In this document: piece by piece, positions 1 to 11,872 of the stretch | Layout of the letters: the number at the start of each line of letters is the position of its first letter | How positions within the stretch are numbered: position 1 is the stretch's first letter | Source of the DNA: Amoebidium appalachense | Lineage: Eukaryota > Ichthyosporea | Reading direction: 5' to 3' | Assembly: GCA_963693365.1 (NCBI GenBank) | Contig: CAVNZM010000003.1 | Location: 8,928,001-8,992,000 of the forward strand | DNA length: 64,000 nt | Notes under the pieces: model-generated | The model's database searches: none | What the model was told of the DNA's origin: nothing | The model's input: only the letters and a program-made list of their open reading frames with translations | Translations under genes and position numbers: made by a program

Positions 1-2038
1 GATGTAGGCGGCATGTTGGAGGGCCTCAGCCCACAGTTTGGGAGACAGAGACTGATCTTGGACTTGATGGAGGAGGCAACGGACAATCTCTTGGAGGAAC
101 CGCATACGTCGTTCAACATAGCCGTTCAGTTGAGGGCAGTCCACCGGAGCATAGCTGGCCTTGATGCCCTGGGAGAGGCAAAAAGCACGGGTATCCTTGG
201 AGGTGAACTCAGAGCCGGAGTCGAAGTGGTAAACACCAACTTTGGAGGGGGCATGGGTGGCAACGAGGTTGGTGTGAGCTGTGAGAATATCCAGGGTGGT
301 GGTACGGTCGGCCATCGGGTAGATCTTGACGAGGCCAGAGGCACGGCAGACAGTGACGAGAGCAACCTTGGAACCTCCGTACGATGTTGTGGTAGGCTCA
401 AAAAAATCCCAATGCCATTCATGACCGGGGATGTTGGAGTGAGGACGGTCACCCCTGAACGGAGCCTTGGTGGTCTTACCCATAATGCAGCCATGACAAT
501 CAGGAACATCACAGTCGAGGACAGAGGAGGGGAGACCAATAACAAGGTCGTGTTTCACCATGTCCTTGATGCTGGTCATAGCTCGGTGCCCCAGACGATG
601 GTGCCAGATGGATGGGTTAACACTGGTAGTGGCAGCCAGAGCCACAGGACGAGTGGGTGGTTGAATGGTGTAGTCCTTGAAGTAATACAGACCGTTGTGT
701 AGACGGAGGTTGACGAGATGACGGCCGGTGAGTCGGTCGAAGAGGAATGACGGAGTGGAGGCATCGTTCAAATCACCCTTGATGTATTCGGCAGCAGCTT
801 GGGATGTTGAAATGAGGAAGGCTTGGCCAGACGGGGTGTAGTAGGCTTCAATGGTTAGGGTGGTAGTGCCATGGTCGGTGGTGGTGTTGATGACGATATG
901 GCCGGTGTGAGTGGCCAAGACGGGGGTGCCATTGAAGGCAGCAACGGGAGTCGGTGTCGGAAGGGGAGTGAGGTCATGGAAGAACTCACGGGTGGGGCAA
1001 ACAGTCATGTTGCACCCGGAATCCCAGGCAGGGTCGGAGGACACGGGGACGGAGCTAGCATTGTATGCCGAGAAAGCAAAGGAGACAGATTTCTCACTGC
1101 CTTGACGGGAACGGTTGTGTCTGGACATACGGCATTTCGGCTCAGGGCAATCGATGATCGTGTGATCAGGCTCGTGGCAGTAGGAGCATTCTTTCACGGA
1201 CGGGGTGTTAGAACGAGCCGGGGAATCAGAACGACGGGAACCCGAGAAACGGGAACGACTGGGGGAACGAGACGTGGACCGGAAGACAGGCCGGTGGGGG
1301 GAACGGGATCGGGTGTGCTGACGGGAGAGACGAGTTCGGAGGTCCGTGCCAGAGGTACGGTCAAGTCGGGTGCGTAAGTCACGGCGAGGAAGATCACGGG
1401 GGGGAGTACTGGCATTTAATGCCATGCTGGACTTGGAGGCACGGTGGGCACGGTTGTTCCGGAGTTGCATCTTGAGGTCTTGACGTAACTCGATGCCCTT
1501 GACGTGGTTATGGAGGGACTCGAAGTCGGGGAATAGCTTATCACCGAAGTGATAGTCTTCGATAAGACGATTGAACTCAGGGGTGAGGTCGTCTCTGGTG
1601 GTGAGTTCATTGAAGAACTTCTCAGCTAGACGAGTGAAGTGAATGGACTCATCTTGGAGAGACTGGAGCTGGTTCACGATGGTCTGCAGACGGCTCAGGT
1701 AGGTGGTGAATGATTCACCGGGCTGAAGGGCACAGGCATCCCACTGACGGTGAAGGATGCGGATCTGATCGGGTTTGCCTTGGAGATAGTGTTGACGGAA
1801 TTTCCACATGGCCCGTTCAGGGTCCATGCCAATACGGTACTGGGCAACGGTGGTGAGGACGGAAGGGTCGATGTTCTGTATCATATGGAGCAGGAGGCAA
1901 TTGCGGGCCTCTTTGAGTTCCGCGGTAGTGCCGTAGCCATAGAAGGGGGGTTCACCGTCAACCGCGACGGTGGTAGGGGGGACGTAGTTGTCAGCAAGGA
2001 CAACATCCACGAGTCGGACACCTTTAGTGCCGGTCATC
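1..2038 (-). pseudogene. Ty1/copia gag-pol, partial (gag to integrase), minus strand
   Basis: This is the antisense copy of the copia element at 15480-21740. Position 1 pairs with 18143 and position 2038 with 16105. Over about 2 kb the two copies differ by point changes and by one base only: this copy lacks the extra C present at 17434-17436. Reading leftwards from 2038 the strand encodes Gag, the CCHC knuckle, the aspartyl protease and the integrase zinc-binding and catalytic core. It then runs off the window edge inside integrase. At the place where the other copy is frameshifted, this frame is open through the GAG-pre-integrase region. The first 65 codons of gag lie beyond an inserted element, at 4275-4469, so the gene is split. 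Family assignment is secure from the homology; intactness beyond the window is unknown. Confidence 0.9.
1957..2038. repeat. 82-bp target duplication, left copy
   Basis: These 82 bases of copia gag recur without a mismatch at 4275-4356, on the other side of the inserted truncated YR retrotransposon. Both copies share a base that the other copia element (around 16140) does not have, so they are duplicates of one target and not independent copies. The last 3 bases of element sequence on the right (GTC) may be shared, so the true duplication is 79-82 bp. Confidence 0.85.
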
Positions 2039-4277
2039 GGTTTTATTTGTGGAATTTATTGACATAAATATTTTTCTGGGTAAACACGTAGGATGGGTGT
2101 TCGATATTGACATAACCATGTAGGCTTCGTTTCGTGTTTTAGCAGTTCGCGATTGGCCGCTCGCACACGGGCACCTATTAGCTAATCAAAACATCAGATT
2201 CCACATATCGCTAGACCGATTTTGATTGGTTCGATTCAGATTCACATATCACTGGATCGATTTTCAATTGGCTCAGGTCGGTAGGCTTAGGTATATAAGC
2301 AAGACAGTTTTCAGCAGATCAGCAAGCTACAAACACATCTTCTGTGTTGAGCACCTACAGCCCTTACGGCTATACATTTTCTTTTCACACTCCGTGACAA
2401 CTCTTGACACGAGCTCCTGTCACACCTTGACAATCGTGCCATCCTTGCAAGTTCAGCTTGCCCTCGTGTCCTCCTCGCAAGTTAGGCTTGCACTCCTGCC
2501 AGTTCCGTCCCGGTTAGGGCTAGTCGCCCTACAAGTTCCTCGACACTTCAAGAAGATTTCCTGACATGGTCCCTCACGCGCCGCGCCGCTGTGATCTAAG
2601 TCCCTACCACTCGTTTAATTTCAAACCCCGTTTTCAATCCCGATGGCCTAGAATTTCACACCCCGCTTCGATCCGCATTGACTATCCTCGCTCATAGTCC
2701 TTGCCCGATTGCCCTTCTGAGTATTCAAATACGGTACTCCAATCGCGTCGCTTATGTTAAACCCAGTCAAAGCACCTTGTGCTTTCCTACTGTTCAGGAG
2801 TACTGACCCCAAGTCCCTGCCAGAACAGCTTACCGTGTTCAACCCGCCTCCTTCCCTGTTTTCCCACCCTGTTTCCCGCCATGTCTCCCCCCACCATGAC
2901 TTCACTGTCGATGGATACCTCACATTCCATTGGTCTGCCCCGCATTCCAGCAGCATTTTTTCCTCAGATCACAAGGCCAGCCTCGTCGAGATCTCAGCTA
3001 CCCCAAACCCTGCACGGCCCCAGTTCCCCTGCAGCTGTTCCCCCCTGTTGCCACCCGACCCCGGCCAGCTACACATGCTGCCAGGTCCGGTCGTTCCCAT
3101 CCACGTTTCTGCCCAGCCAGCCTACCGTGCTGCCTGCCCATCCACGTTTCTGCCCAGCCAGCCTACCGTGCTGCCCGCCCCCGTTTCCAAAGCCCCTGGC
3201 CCGACCCAGTTAACCTTCTCCGTCCGGACTTACCTGCCTTTGACCCTGCCTCCGTCGTGCCTGATCCCAAAACCAATCCCGTCAAAGCCCCTCCTCCCCT
3301 CCCTGTTCCGGCTTTCCCAGTAACCCCCGAGCAGCAAGAACCCTCAGGCTCGACGCCCCTCCAAACGAATTTCAAATTACGCGACCTCCGCAACCAGCTG
3401 CCCAACGCTCCCGCGGGCACTGACGCGCCTCCGGCGGCCCCCACCACCACGGACCCTCCAAGCCACTCTCCCCTCTACCCCTGAAGCCCCCCCTCAGGCC
3501 TGTCCCATGTAGTACCCCAAGCCCGGCTGTGGTCTAAGACTTGATGGCTTCACACCGCCCCACAAGCCCGGCGGGGGACAAACCCCCCAACCGCCCCGAC
3601 CCGCACCCCGGCCTGGCAACACCGGCCCGATCGGTGGAGCTACCCGCCACGCACTACATGAATTTCCACATTTAAGGTCGGTCCTGCGCTAAGCAGCCCT
3701 GCCCCCCTCTCCCACGTGTGCCCGCTCTGCTCTGGCACACACCCCCGCAAAGACTGCAAGCCTAATGCCTAGTCTACGCGCACACCCACACACACAGATA
3801 GAACATAGGGGCTAGGAGCTAGGATACACGGGTACAGGGACACGGAGCTCGGGAGCTCGGGTCACTAGGGCTAAGTACAAATTTTCGCAAGCCACCTACG
3901 GCGCCCGCGCGCGCCACAGAATACATGTCCCTACACAAAGACGTTATTCTGGCCACTGCACATAATTTTACTCCCCACCCATCCCACGAGCCCCCCCCCT
4001 TACACTCACCCTAGCCCCCCCCCCCCCCCCCCCCCCCCTTCTAACTCTGTGTCCACCCGCATCCCCGCGTGCTCGGGCATCCCCTGCACATGGCCCCGCT
4101 GTTCTGCCTGCAACCTCCCTCGGGCCCAGCTGCCCGCACACACAGATAGAACATAGGGGCTAGGTGCTAGGATACACGGGTACAGGGACACGGAGCTCGG
4201 GAGCACGGGCCACTAGGGCTGAGTACAAATTTTTGCAGGCCACCTACGGCGCCCGCGCGCGCCACAGAATACATGTC
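2039..4277 (+). mobile_element. Truncated Ngaro/PAT-like YR retrotransposon inserted in copia gag
   Basis: The left end (2039 to about 2391) is the A repeat of the complete element at 9872-15337, including its TATATAAG at 2292-2299. About 950 bp with no counterpart there follow, including a 41-bp motif twice at 3096-3177. From about 3375 the sequence matches the start of gag. It then jumps at a GGCC microhomology near 3497 to the end of gag (CCCH-like zinc finger region) and to the downstream spacer. No reverse transcriptase, recombinase or B repeats are present. Stops and indels break gag, so this is a dead 5' fragment with an internal deletion. Confidence 0.85.
3791..4277 (+). repeat. 139-bp direct duplication (3791-3929 and 4139-4277)
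   Basis: The spacer that follows gag in the YR element (compare about 11448-11587) occurs twice here with few differences, separated by a C-rich stretch corresponding to about 11588-11800. The second copy ends exactly where copia sequence resumes. The element therefore terminates in a re-copied piece of its own middle and not in its normal 3' repeats. Confidence 0.8.
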
Positions 4278-4356
4278 AACCGCGACGGTGGTAGGGGGGA
4301 CGTAGTTGTCAGCAAGGACAACATCCACGAGTCGGACACCTTTAGTGCCGGTCATC
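4275..4356. repeat. 82-bp target duplication, right copy
   Basis: Identical to 1957-2038. It re-starts copia gag sequence 82 bp upstream of where the left part stopped. Confidence 0.85.
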
Positions 4357-4469
4357 ATGCCGAGAAAAATGATTTCCCATTGAAAATAGGTAGTTTTGCT
4401 ATCGGGACCAGTCTTCCCTTCACCTTTCCACATGGTGATTTTGTTTACGCCAGTTTTGTTTGGATCCAT
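4275..4469 (-). pseudogene. Copia gag N-terminus (start codon at 4469), minus strand
   Basis: The ATG at 4469-4467 opens the same Gag N-terminus (MDPNKTGVNK...) as the plus-strand element at 15992. The frame stays homologous for 65 codons and then runs into the inserted YR element at 4274. Together with 1-2038 it forms one interrupted gag-pol. The upstream LTR lies at 4532-5466. Confidence 0.9.
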
Positions 4470-4531
4470 GATTGAAAAACGAGCGCGAGTTCTAGATGTG
4501 TGTAGGGAGCGTGCAAAAGGGCTGCATAACC

Positions 4532-5466
4532 TGTTAAATTCTATAAGTATTTAGGATGTAAGCAGAGACACAGTGGTGCAGTGTGAAAACACCACAGACA
4601 CACACAACAACAAAACACGGAACGATCGGAGCAGTGTACACAACAGACATCAATGTTTAGACACGACTGAACTCAATTTATTTTGATCGCTAATAAATAC
4701 CTGAAATTCCCTTAAGTTAAATCCATACATGATTTCCGACCAGTCGGAAATCAGATCTATGTCTAAAATAACCAATCATAATTAACTGATTATTTCCCGG
4801 ATAGATCCGGAGACGCGGGAACACACACCATAGGTCACAGCTATAAGAAAGAAAAGAGGTGAAGAGTAACGAGGAAAGAGGTGGTGTTTCTAACCTATCA
4901 TCGGCTACAAAGACTCAGACATTTTCTGACTAAGTCCACTGATTGGATATAGTACGGCAACACACAAAACAAAAGTGGTTGACTAAGCTATGAATCATAC
5001 CTGACAAGCTAAAGTGTAACCTAAGTGTTTTTCTACCAATCAAAACATAACGAGTAATATAAATCTACTCAACGTATATTAGTGAGAGAGAAATATAATT
5101 AAATGAAAGGAAACAAGAGAAGAAAGAAAGAGAAAAGAAAAGACGAAGAAAGAGGAAAAAGAAAAGAAAGCAGGACAGAAAACACGAACAGCAAAACACA
5201 GTTATAACCGAAGATATTCATGTACACATAACATGTACACGTGTCTCCCTCACTGGGTAGACTCGTGTACCTATAATCAGTTGCTGTAATCGATATCTAA
5301 ACACACGAATATAGCCGACACAACACGATTACAAGTACTCAAATACACTGGAGATCGATGTCATAATTTACGTACAAGGAGCACATCTTTTTCATTAAGT
5401 AAATGAATGAAAACATAACACGAACTGAGAAGATCTTACAATATGTAAATACTACGTATTATAACA
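4532..5466 (-). repeat. Copia 5' LTR (full length, 935 bp), minus strand
   Basis: Read on the minus strand it starts TGTTATAATACG (5466 leftwards) and ends in TTTAACA (4532). These are the TG...CA ends of the LTR family also at 7718-8648 and 20816-21740. It is visibly more diverged than those two, so this is an older insertion. The conserved near-palindrome is at 4731-4752. The 63 bp to the gag ATG match the leader of the plus-strand element. Confidence 0.92.
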
Positions 5467-6338
5467 ATATGTGCAGGTTATTATGGCTATATGGGAAGAA
5501 GAAACAATGGAGAATTGAAAAGAAACACACACGGTGCGCATGCATTGAAACCCATTCTGATGCGATATTTCGGTTGCTTTGCTTTAGTGTCATTGTGGAC
5601 GGTCCCAACGGTACCGTAGCCGCGGCATTGCAAAAATGAATTACTGACCGGTGTCACATATGTATATGCAATTGACAGATATAGCTGGATCATTTAGTCC
5701 CTTATATACAGTGAAATGGGTCTAATGAGCCACCAAATGTAGTATATTATTATATGCTGAAGCCTATATAAAAGCACAAAAATACTGCTGTGGATGGTGC
5801 ATGTTATACACGTACACCGTCCAGGGCTAGAAATTACATTTTAGGATTACTGTATTTTGGCACCTGCCTATTTTTGTCCAAAGATATTTACTTCCTTTTT
5901 ACTTCCGATATATATATACCTATCCGGCGCCGGGGCGCCCCCCCCGGACCCCCCCGTATGATTCATTGGCAATATCATAACCTTGCGTTTATATTACTAT
6001 ATATTAAAATTTTCCTGTCATTTATTCCCAACAATCATGTGTACCTTTTGTTTGAGGGCGATTTACGGTGTTGACTGCTCCAGGACCTTTCGATCGCGAG
6101 CCTCAGCCGAACTATTGTATATCTCAAAACATTTGTAGCTTGAATGCAAAACAAAATACAACGAGCTCAGAAAGCAGATTAAATTGGATATTGAGTGGAT
6201 AATATTTCCTGCTTTTTCCATATGCTTTGTTAATGCGGTATGTATGTAGATAGCTTTTTTCGTGATTGCAAGTTCCAGTGTTTTCCTAGGAAAAAATCGG
6301 AAAAGCTGAGAGGTCCGGCTTTGGGCAGTTGGGCTTGT

Positions 6339-6395
<57 letters not shown>

Positions 6396-6602
6396 AGAGG
6401 GGGAGGGGGGAGGGCACTATTCTTTTTATTTACTTCCCCAACCTCCAACTCAGGTGGAACAAAGTCCCAGGCTTTACTGGTACTTTCTGAAAATTAGCGG
6501 TATATTTACTTCCGAAACCAGTGTAATTTCCTGCCCTGACACCGTGGTCGGACCCAAGGCCGGAGGTTAGAAAATTTGAAATTTCAATAAATTTCAAATT
6601 TC
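5467..6602. other. Intergenic, no gene recognised; 56-base G run
   Basis: No convincing gene. Notable are a G run at 6339-6394, a GC-rich patch at 5927-5958 with C7-C8 runs, and an AT-rich hairpin at about 6572-6600 where AAATTTGAAATTTC is followed by an inverted copy. Short ORFs here have no recognisable motifs. Confidence 0.6.
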
Positions 6603-6868
6603 CGCCCGTTATTACCAAAGGCGGAAATACGCCTCCTCCACCGTTTGCATTTTTGGTGAGCGAGTTCTTCTCCGCCTTTTATGAGTTGGGCTTCATTCCT
6701 TCGTCGCGGAATGACACTCTTGTTAATCTGCCCTCCGCCCGTTATCACCAAAGGCGGGAATACGCCTCCTCCTCCACCGTTTGCATATTTGGTGAGCGAT
6801 TTCTTCTCCGCCTTTTATGAGTTGGGCCTCATTCCTTCATCGTGGCATGACACTCTTGTTAATCCAGA
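6603..6868 (+). repeat. Tandem duplication within LINE, 133-bp period
   Basis: The segments starting at 6603 and 6736 (CGCCCGTTAT...) are near-identical for about 130 bp. They duplicate the reverse transcriptase segment that encodes FYELGLIPSSWHDTL. Confidence 0.85.
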
Positions 6869-7717
6869 CGTCCGCAAGAAGGTCTCTACTGGTCTGATTT
6901 CTTCTTTTCGGCCGGTCAGTCTTAACCAACAATGTTTCGTCGCGTATTCTACTATTCCTCCATATCGCGCGCCTTCCACAAGCATGAGACCTTATCCAAT
7001 GTATTTCGATTAAGCAACATGATTCAGGGCGGGTTTCGGCATGCTTATTCGTGCTATACTCATGCTCGATTCTTTTACATGACACTATCCGTTCGGGATG
7101 TCGCGAGGTTTGCTTCATCGACCTTAAGAATGCCTGCGACACGCGTTCCGACGAATTTGCTTTGGCATAAGTTGGCGACTCGAGGGCTCCCACTTCCCTT
7201 TGGTCGACTACTTCCGGCGTTATTTGACCGCACCCACTGGCATGGGGCTGCCGTTGTGAATGGGGTACTGAGTAACGGATTCTTTTACAGGGCTCTTTTT
7301 TGAGTCCCCTCCTTTTTGATGTCTTTACACATCTATCAAGGCATTTTCGCAAGTATTTCTAATGTCCATCCTGCTAATCTGCTCACTCTTTAAAAAGTTT
7401 TCTTCGTCCATGTTTCGAATATGGCCTCCCGTTACTCTTGTGTGCCCCTCCACGGCAACAGCGCGCGGTGCTTCGGGAATTCGATTCCTTTCACCGTGAA
7501 TTCATCCAGTTCATCTCTCGGACCTCTCGTAGGCATCCTCTGGCGGCTCCTTTGCTGAGTGTTTTTGGTCTCCCTCCGGCGAGTCAGCGTATGAATGAGT
7601 TAGGCCTTCGCTTTTGTTTTCATTTGGTTAGGCTTCCTTCTTATCATCCGTTGTTGCAATTCTTTCCTTCTTTAGACCCTGTTCCCATTAAATTTTCTAA
7701 TGTTCGTGCGAAATGCC
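6603..7717 (+). pseudogene. Non-LTR retrotransposon (LINE) reverse transcriptase, decayed, part 1
   Basis: Pieces of a LINE reverse transcriptase are readable in shifting frames: the early motif FYELGLIPSSWHDTL followed by KK and RPVSL, then an IQGGFR-like motif (7021), the motif A FIDLKNACDT (near 7105), and the downstream segment with an L-x-FDVF block. The C-terminal thumb segment (7370-7717) aligns with the better-preserved LINE at 40546-41170, for example CAPPR and LRFCFHLVR. Frameshifts and stops show it is dead. A solo copia LTR at 7718-8648 interrupts it and the C-terminus continues at 8654. Confidence 0.8.
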
Positions 7718-8648
7718 TGTTGTAATACGTAGTATTTACATATGGTAAGATCTTCTCAGTTTGTGTTATGTTTCAGTTCATATGCTTAGTGTAAATGCCA
7801 CACTCCTATTATGTAAAGTGTAGCATCGATCTCCGATATGCTTGTATACTTGTAATCGTGTTGTATCGGCTTTAATCGTGTGTTGTAATATCGATTAGAA
7901 TATTTATTTGTGTGTACACGGATCCACCCACTCAGGGAGAGACGTGTACATGTTCGTGTGTACATAAATATCTCTGGTTATAGTTATGCTATTACTATCT
8001 TGCAATTGTTGATCTGTGCTTTCTTTTCCTTTCTCTTTCTCCTTCCTTATTTTCTTTTCTTTCTCTCCTTGTCTTCATGTGTATAATCGTATTTCTTTTC
8101 TACTAATATATGACTAATAGGTAGATTTGTGTTACTTAATACGTGTTCATTGGACGGTAACACACTTAGGCTACACTTAGAATAGCATGTGTGTTTAGAC
8201 TTCATTAATTCACTTTAGTTTTCATGTGTTGCCGGGCTTTAACCAATCATCAAGGTTAAGTGTGATATGTCTGAGTCTTTGCAGTATGTCATAGGTTAGA
8301 ACTTCCTTGATGATGACACGAATTGACCTTAACTAGTGTCTGTGTCCTATCGTGTGCGTCTCCGCGTACCGGATCTCTCTGAAAGCAATTGGTTCTTAGT
8401 GATTGGTTTCTATTAGAGATAGATCTGATTTCCGACTGGTCGGAAATCATGTATGGATTGGACTTGGAGGAATTTCAGGTATTTATTCGAAGATCAGAAT
8501 AAATTCAGTTCAGTCGTGTCTAAACATTGATGTCTGTTGTGTACACTGCTCCGATCGTTCCGTGTTTTGTTGTTGTGTGTGTCTGTGGTGTTTTTACACT
8601 GCACCACTGTGTCTCTGCTTTCATCCCAAAAACTTATACAATTTAACA
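7718..8648 (+). repeat. Solo copia LTR with 5-bp target duplication
   Basis: A 931-bp LTR from TGTTGTAATACG to TTTAACA, almost identical to 20816-21740 and therefore recent. It is flanked by ATGCC at 7713-7717 and again at 8649-8653, the 5-bp duplication expected for copia integrase. No internal domain is present, so it is a solo LTR left by LTR-LTR recombination. Confidence 0.95.
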
Positions 8649-8653
8649 ATGCC

Positions 8654-9129
8654 CTGTACCCAATCTATCTCCCATTCAGAGATATCCTTTTACATATTTG
8701 TCTCCTTTATTTTTCTCTTCCCTATTTATCAGCAGTATGTTACTTGCAGTGGTTTCCTACTCAATATCCTTTGCCTCATTGTTGTGATAAAGAGTATCAT
8801 GGTAGGACTCTTGGGCCTGTGCTTCTTTTTAAATCAGAGACTCGTCTATTTTCTCTACAATCGTTATGTAAATTAGCTACTTATATTCATCCTTCCTCTC
8901 ATAAACCTACCACACTTGCCGATTTTGCCACTCTAACCCCTTTGTGTGATATTGCTTGGAAATGTTTATTTTGGCCGCGTTGTAACCATAGTTTCCATAA
9001 ATGTTTGTGTCACTTTTGTGCAGAACCTTTTTCTTGCAAACATCTAGATAAATGTATTTAATTTCAGTTATCTCAGATTCTTCCGTTAGAAATTCGACGA
9101 CTAGCTTATTTAGATAAAATATTGACTAT
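8654..9129 (+). pseudogene. LINE C-terminal Cys/His-rich domain, part 2
   Basis: After the solo LTR the LINE continues in an open frame to the TAA at 9059-9061. The C-terminal part carries a Cys/His cluster (CDIAW, RCN, CHFC, CKH, KC) that recurs in the LINE remnants at 42281-42593 and 32262-32636. A further stretch with SQILPLEIRR-like residues runs on to a TGA at about 9135. The upstream piece (7717) and this piece are one base out of frame when the LTR and one duplication copy are removed. Confidence 0.7.
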
Positions 9130-9156
9130 CTGTTGAACCACCGTATGTTTAACGAC

Positions 9157-9359
9157 TTCACTTTCACTTCGATCACTTTGCTTTCACATCAAAATTTTTC
9201 CCCGATTTTCCACTATGACGGATATATAAGAGCTTTCACTTCTTTCTCTTGGCTTCACTTTCACTTCGATCACTTTCCTTTCACATCAAATTTTTTCCCC
9301 GATTTTCCACTATGACGGATATATAAGATCTTTCGCTTCTTTCTCTTGGCTTCACTTTC
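9157..9359 (+). repeat. 97-bp tandem repeat, 2.1 copies
   Basis: The unit starts TTCACTTTCACTTCG at 9157, 9254 and (partial) 9351. Each full unit contains GGATATATAAGA, a TATA-like motif. It lies between the LINE remnant and a truncated LTR; its origin is unknown. Confidence 0.85.
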
Positions 9360-9871
9360 TGTTAAATTATATAAGTATTTGGGATGGAAGCAGAGACACA
9401 GTGGTGCAGTGTCAAAACACCACAGACACACAACAACAAAACACGGAAAGATCGGAGCAGTGTACACAACAGACATCAATGTTTAGACACGACTGAACTC
9501 AGTTTATTTTTGATCTTCGAATAAATACCTGAAATTCCTCTAAGTCTAATCCATACATGATTTCCGACCAGTCGGAAATCAGATCTGTCTCTAATAGAAA
9601 CCAATTACTAAGAACCAATTGCTTTCAGAGAGATCTGGCACGCGGAGACGTACACGATAGGACACAGACACTAGTTAAGATCAACTCGTGTCATCATCAA
9701 GGAAGTTCTAACCTATGATACACTGCAAAGACTCAGTCATATCACACTTATCCTTGATGATTGGTTAAAGCCCGGCAACACATGAAAACTAAAGTAAATT
9801 AATGAAGTCTAATCACACATGTTATTCTAAGTGTAGCCTAAGTGTGTTACCGTCCAATCAACACATATTAA
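9360..9871 (-). repeat. Copia LTR, truncated, minus strand
   Basis: Starts at the LTR 3' end (TGTTAAATT read on the plus strand, 9360) and runs for about 512 bp. It is cut by the YR retrotransposon, which enters at ...ATTAAG. The next bases of the LTR family (TAACACA) reappear after that element at 15338, but the rest of the LTR is missing. Confidence 0.9.
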
Positions 9872-10221
9872 GGTTTTATTTGTGGAAATTATTGACATAA
9901 ATATTTTTCTGGGTAAACACGTAGGATGGGTGTTCGATACCAACATAACCATGTAGGCTTCATTTCGTGTTTTAGCAGTTAGCGGTTGGCTGCCCGCACA
10001 CGGGCACCTATTAGCCAGTCAAAACATCAGATACCACAGATCACTAGACCGAGTTATGATTGGCTCGGATCAGATTTCACATATCACTAGATCGATTTTT
10101 GATTGGCTCAGATCGGTAGGCTTAGGTATATAAGCACGACAGTTTTTAGCAGATCAGCAAGCTACAAACACATCTTCTGTGTTTAGCATCCACAGCCTTA
10201 CAGCTATATATTCCTTTTCAC
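9872..10221 (+). repeat. Split repeat A1 of YR retrotransposon (promoter-bearing)
   Basis: 350 bp, matching A2 (14768-15118) except for one T. It contains GATTGGCTC boxes at about 10061 and 10100 and TATATAAG at 10127-10134, about 130 bp upstream of the gag ATG, so it probably drives transcription. Confidence 0.9.
10127..10134 (+). promoter_or_regulatory. TATA box of YR retrotransposon
   Basis: TATATAAG, conserved in all three A repeats (2292, 10127, 15023), follows two CCAAT-like inverted boxes (GATTGGCTC). Position relative to gag fits a core promoter. Confidence 0.6.
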
Positions 10222-10260
10222 TCCTTTTCATTCTCCCTATCTTTCCCTACGCCGGTCAGC

Positions 10261-11431
10261 ATGCCGCCGAAAAAGCGCCAGGCCTCAGCCGCCGCCCCTG
10301 CCGCGGCACCTAAGCGCCTGACCCGCAGCGACCTCCGCCACAGGCTGACCAACGCTCCCGCGGACACTGACGCGCCTCCAGCGGCCCATACCACCACGGA
10401 CCCGGACCCGCCGGCTACTCCCCCCCTCCACTCCTGAAGTCCCCCCTCAGGCCCCGCCGTCCCCGCAGATGACTTCTCAAGACGCCGTCCTGGCCGCCCT
10501 CACCGCCATCAGCACCCAGATGGCTGGCGTCCTGGCTGCTCTCACCAACCGCGACCCTCCCGCGCCCCCCGCCGCGCCTTCCACACCCGGGGAGGTTTCC
10601 CCGGGGCTGCATCTCGGCCCTGACCTAGACCTACCTGCCCTGCCCGCGCCCCCCATCACAGGTGAGAACACTGGCGACATTCAGCCGGGCACACTCCCGC
10701 TTCCCCCCGCGGATGTGCTGGCAGATTTGCGCGCCAATCGTTTCGTCGACCTGTATAAGTTCACCCCCGCCGCCCTCCTGGCCCCATCCAAGAAAGGTCA
10801 GCATCTGCGCATGGCCGACGACGGCAGCATCGAGACTTTTCGCCAAGACAAACCCGTTCCCCTGCGTTCACTCGTCATTTGGATCCAAGCTTGGACCCAT
10901 TACATGGCCGCCAAGCACCACCTCGGCCTCCCCACGGACAAAGACGTACTTTGGACTCAGCACATCACTCGCCTCAGCACCCGATACCCGTGGGCCCAGA
11001 TCCACAACTATGACGTATACGCCCGCACCGTTGCCCACCAGCAGGGTCGGGCTCCGATCGAGTGTCCCAACCTGCTCGCCCAACTCCACCAGGATCTCCT
11101 CCTGCCACCCACTCTGCTCATCCCGGACGCATGTCAGCGCTGTGGCTTCCCCGACCACCCCAGCGCGGCCTGCCCCATGTACCCCAAGCCCGGCTGTGGT
11201 CTTGACGGCTTTAAGCCGCCCCACAAGCCCGGCGGGGGTCAAACCCCTAACCGCCCTGGCCCGCAACCCGGCCCGGCAAAACCGGCCCGACCCGTGGATC
11301 TACCCGCGACGCACTGCAGGAATTTCCACATTAACGGTCGGTCCTGCGCTAAGCAGCCCTGCCCCTTCTCCCACGTGTGCCCGCTCTGCTCTGGCACACA
11401 CCCCCGCAAAGACTGCAAGCACAATGCCTAG
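10261..11431 (+). CDS. Gag-like protein of YR retrotransposon (one frame break)
   Basis: The ATG at 10261 opens a basic, Ala/Pro-rich N-terminus (MPPKKRQASAAAP...) about 55 codons long. The frame then moves by +1 in a C7 run at 10420-10426, after which it is open to the TAG at 11429-11431. The C-terminal third has a Cys/His array typical of these Gags: C-R-N-F-H, C-A-K-Q-P-C-P-F-S-H, C-P-L-C and a terminal CKHNA. An earlier CQRC...H...C cluster lies near codon 215 of the second frame. The role is RNA binding and particle formation. A shorter start at 10469 is possible, but the upstream segment is conserved in the truncated copy near 3375-3480, so I prefer 10261. Confidence 0.8.
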
Positions 11432-11825
11432 TCTACGCGCACACCCACACACACAGCTAGAACATAGGGGTTAGGAGCTAGGACACACGAGTACAGGGAA
11501 ACGGAGCTCGGGAGAACGGGCCAATAGGGCTGAGTACAAAATTTCGCAGGCCAACTACGGCGCCCGCGCGCGTCAAGAATAAATGTCCCTACACAAAGAC
11601 GTTTATTCTGGCCACTGCACATAATTTTACTCCCCCCCCCCCATCCCACGAGCCTCCCCCCCCCCCCCTTACACTCACCTAGCACTCCCTCCCCCCCTTC
11701 TTCTACCTCTGTGTCCGCCCACACCCCCGCGTGCTCGGGCACATTCCCCTGCACAGGGCCCCGCTGCCCTCCCTGCCAACCCTCACTTGGGCCCAGCTGC
11801 CCTACTCTAACCCCCCGGGGCCCTG

Positions 11826-11872
<47 letters not shown>

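Noticed and set aside
5403-5639. ORF crossing the copia LTR edge
   Set aside because: It starts inside the LTR and ends in unrelated flank; no motif and no homologue in the window.
8403-8876. ORFs starting inside LTRs (also 15675-16016 and 21495-21893)
   Set aside because: The common N-terminus is translated LTR sequence and only the downstream parts differ; these are shadows of LTR insertion.
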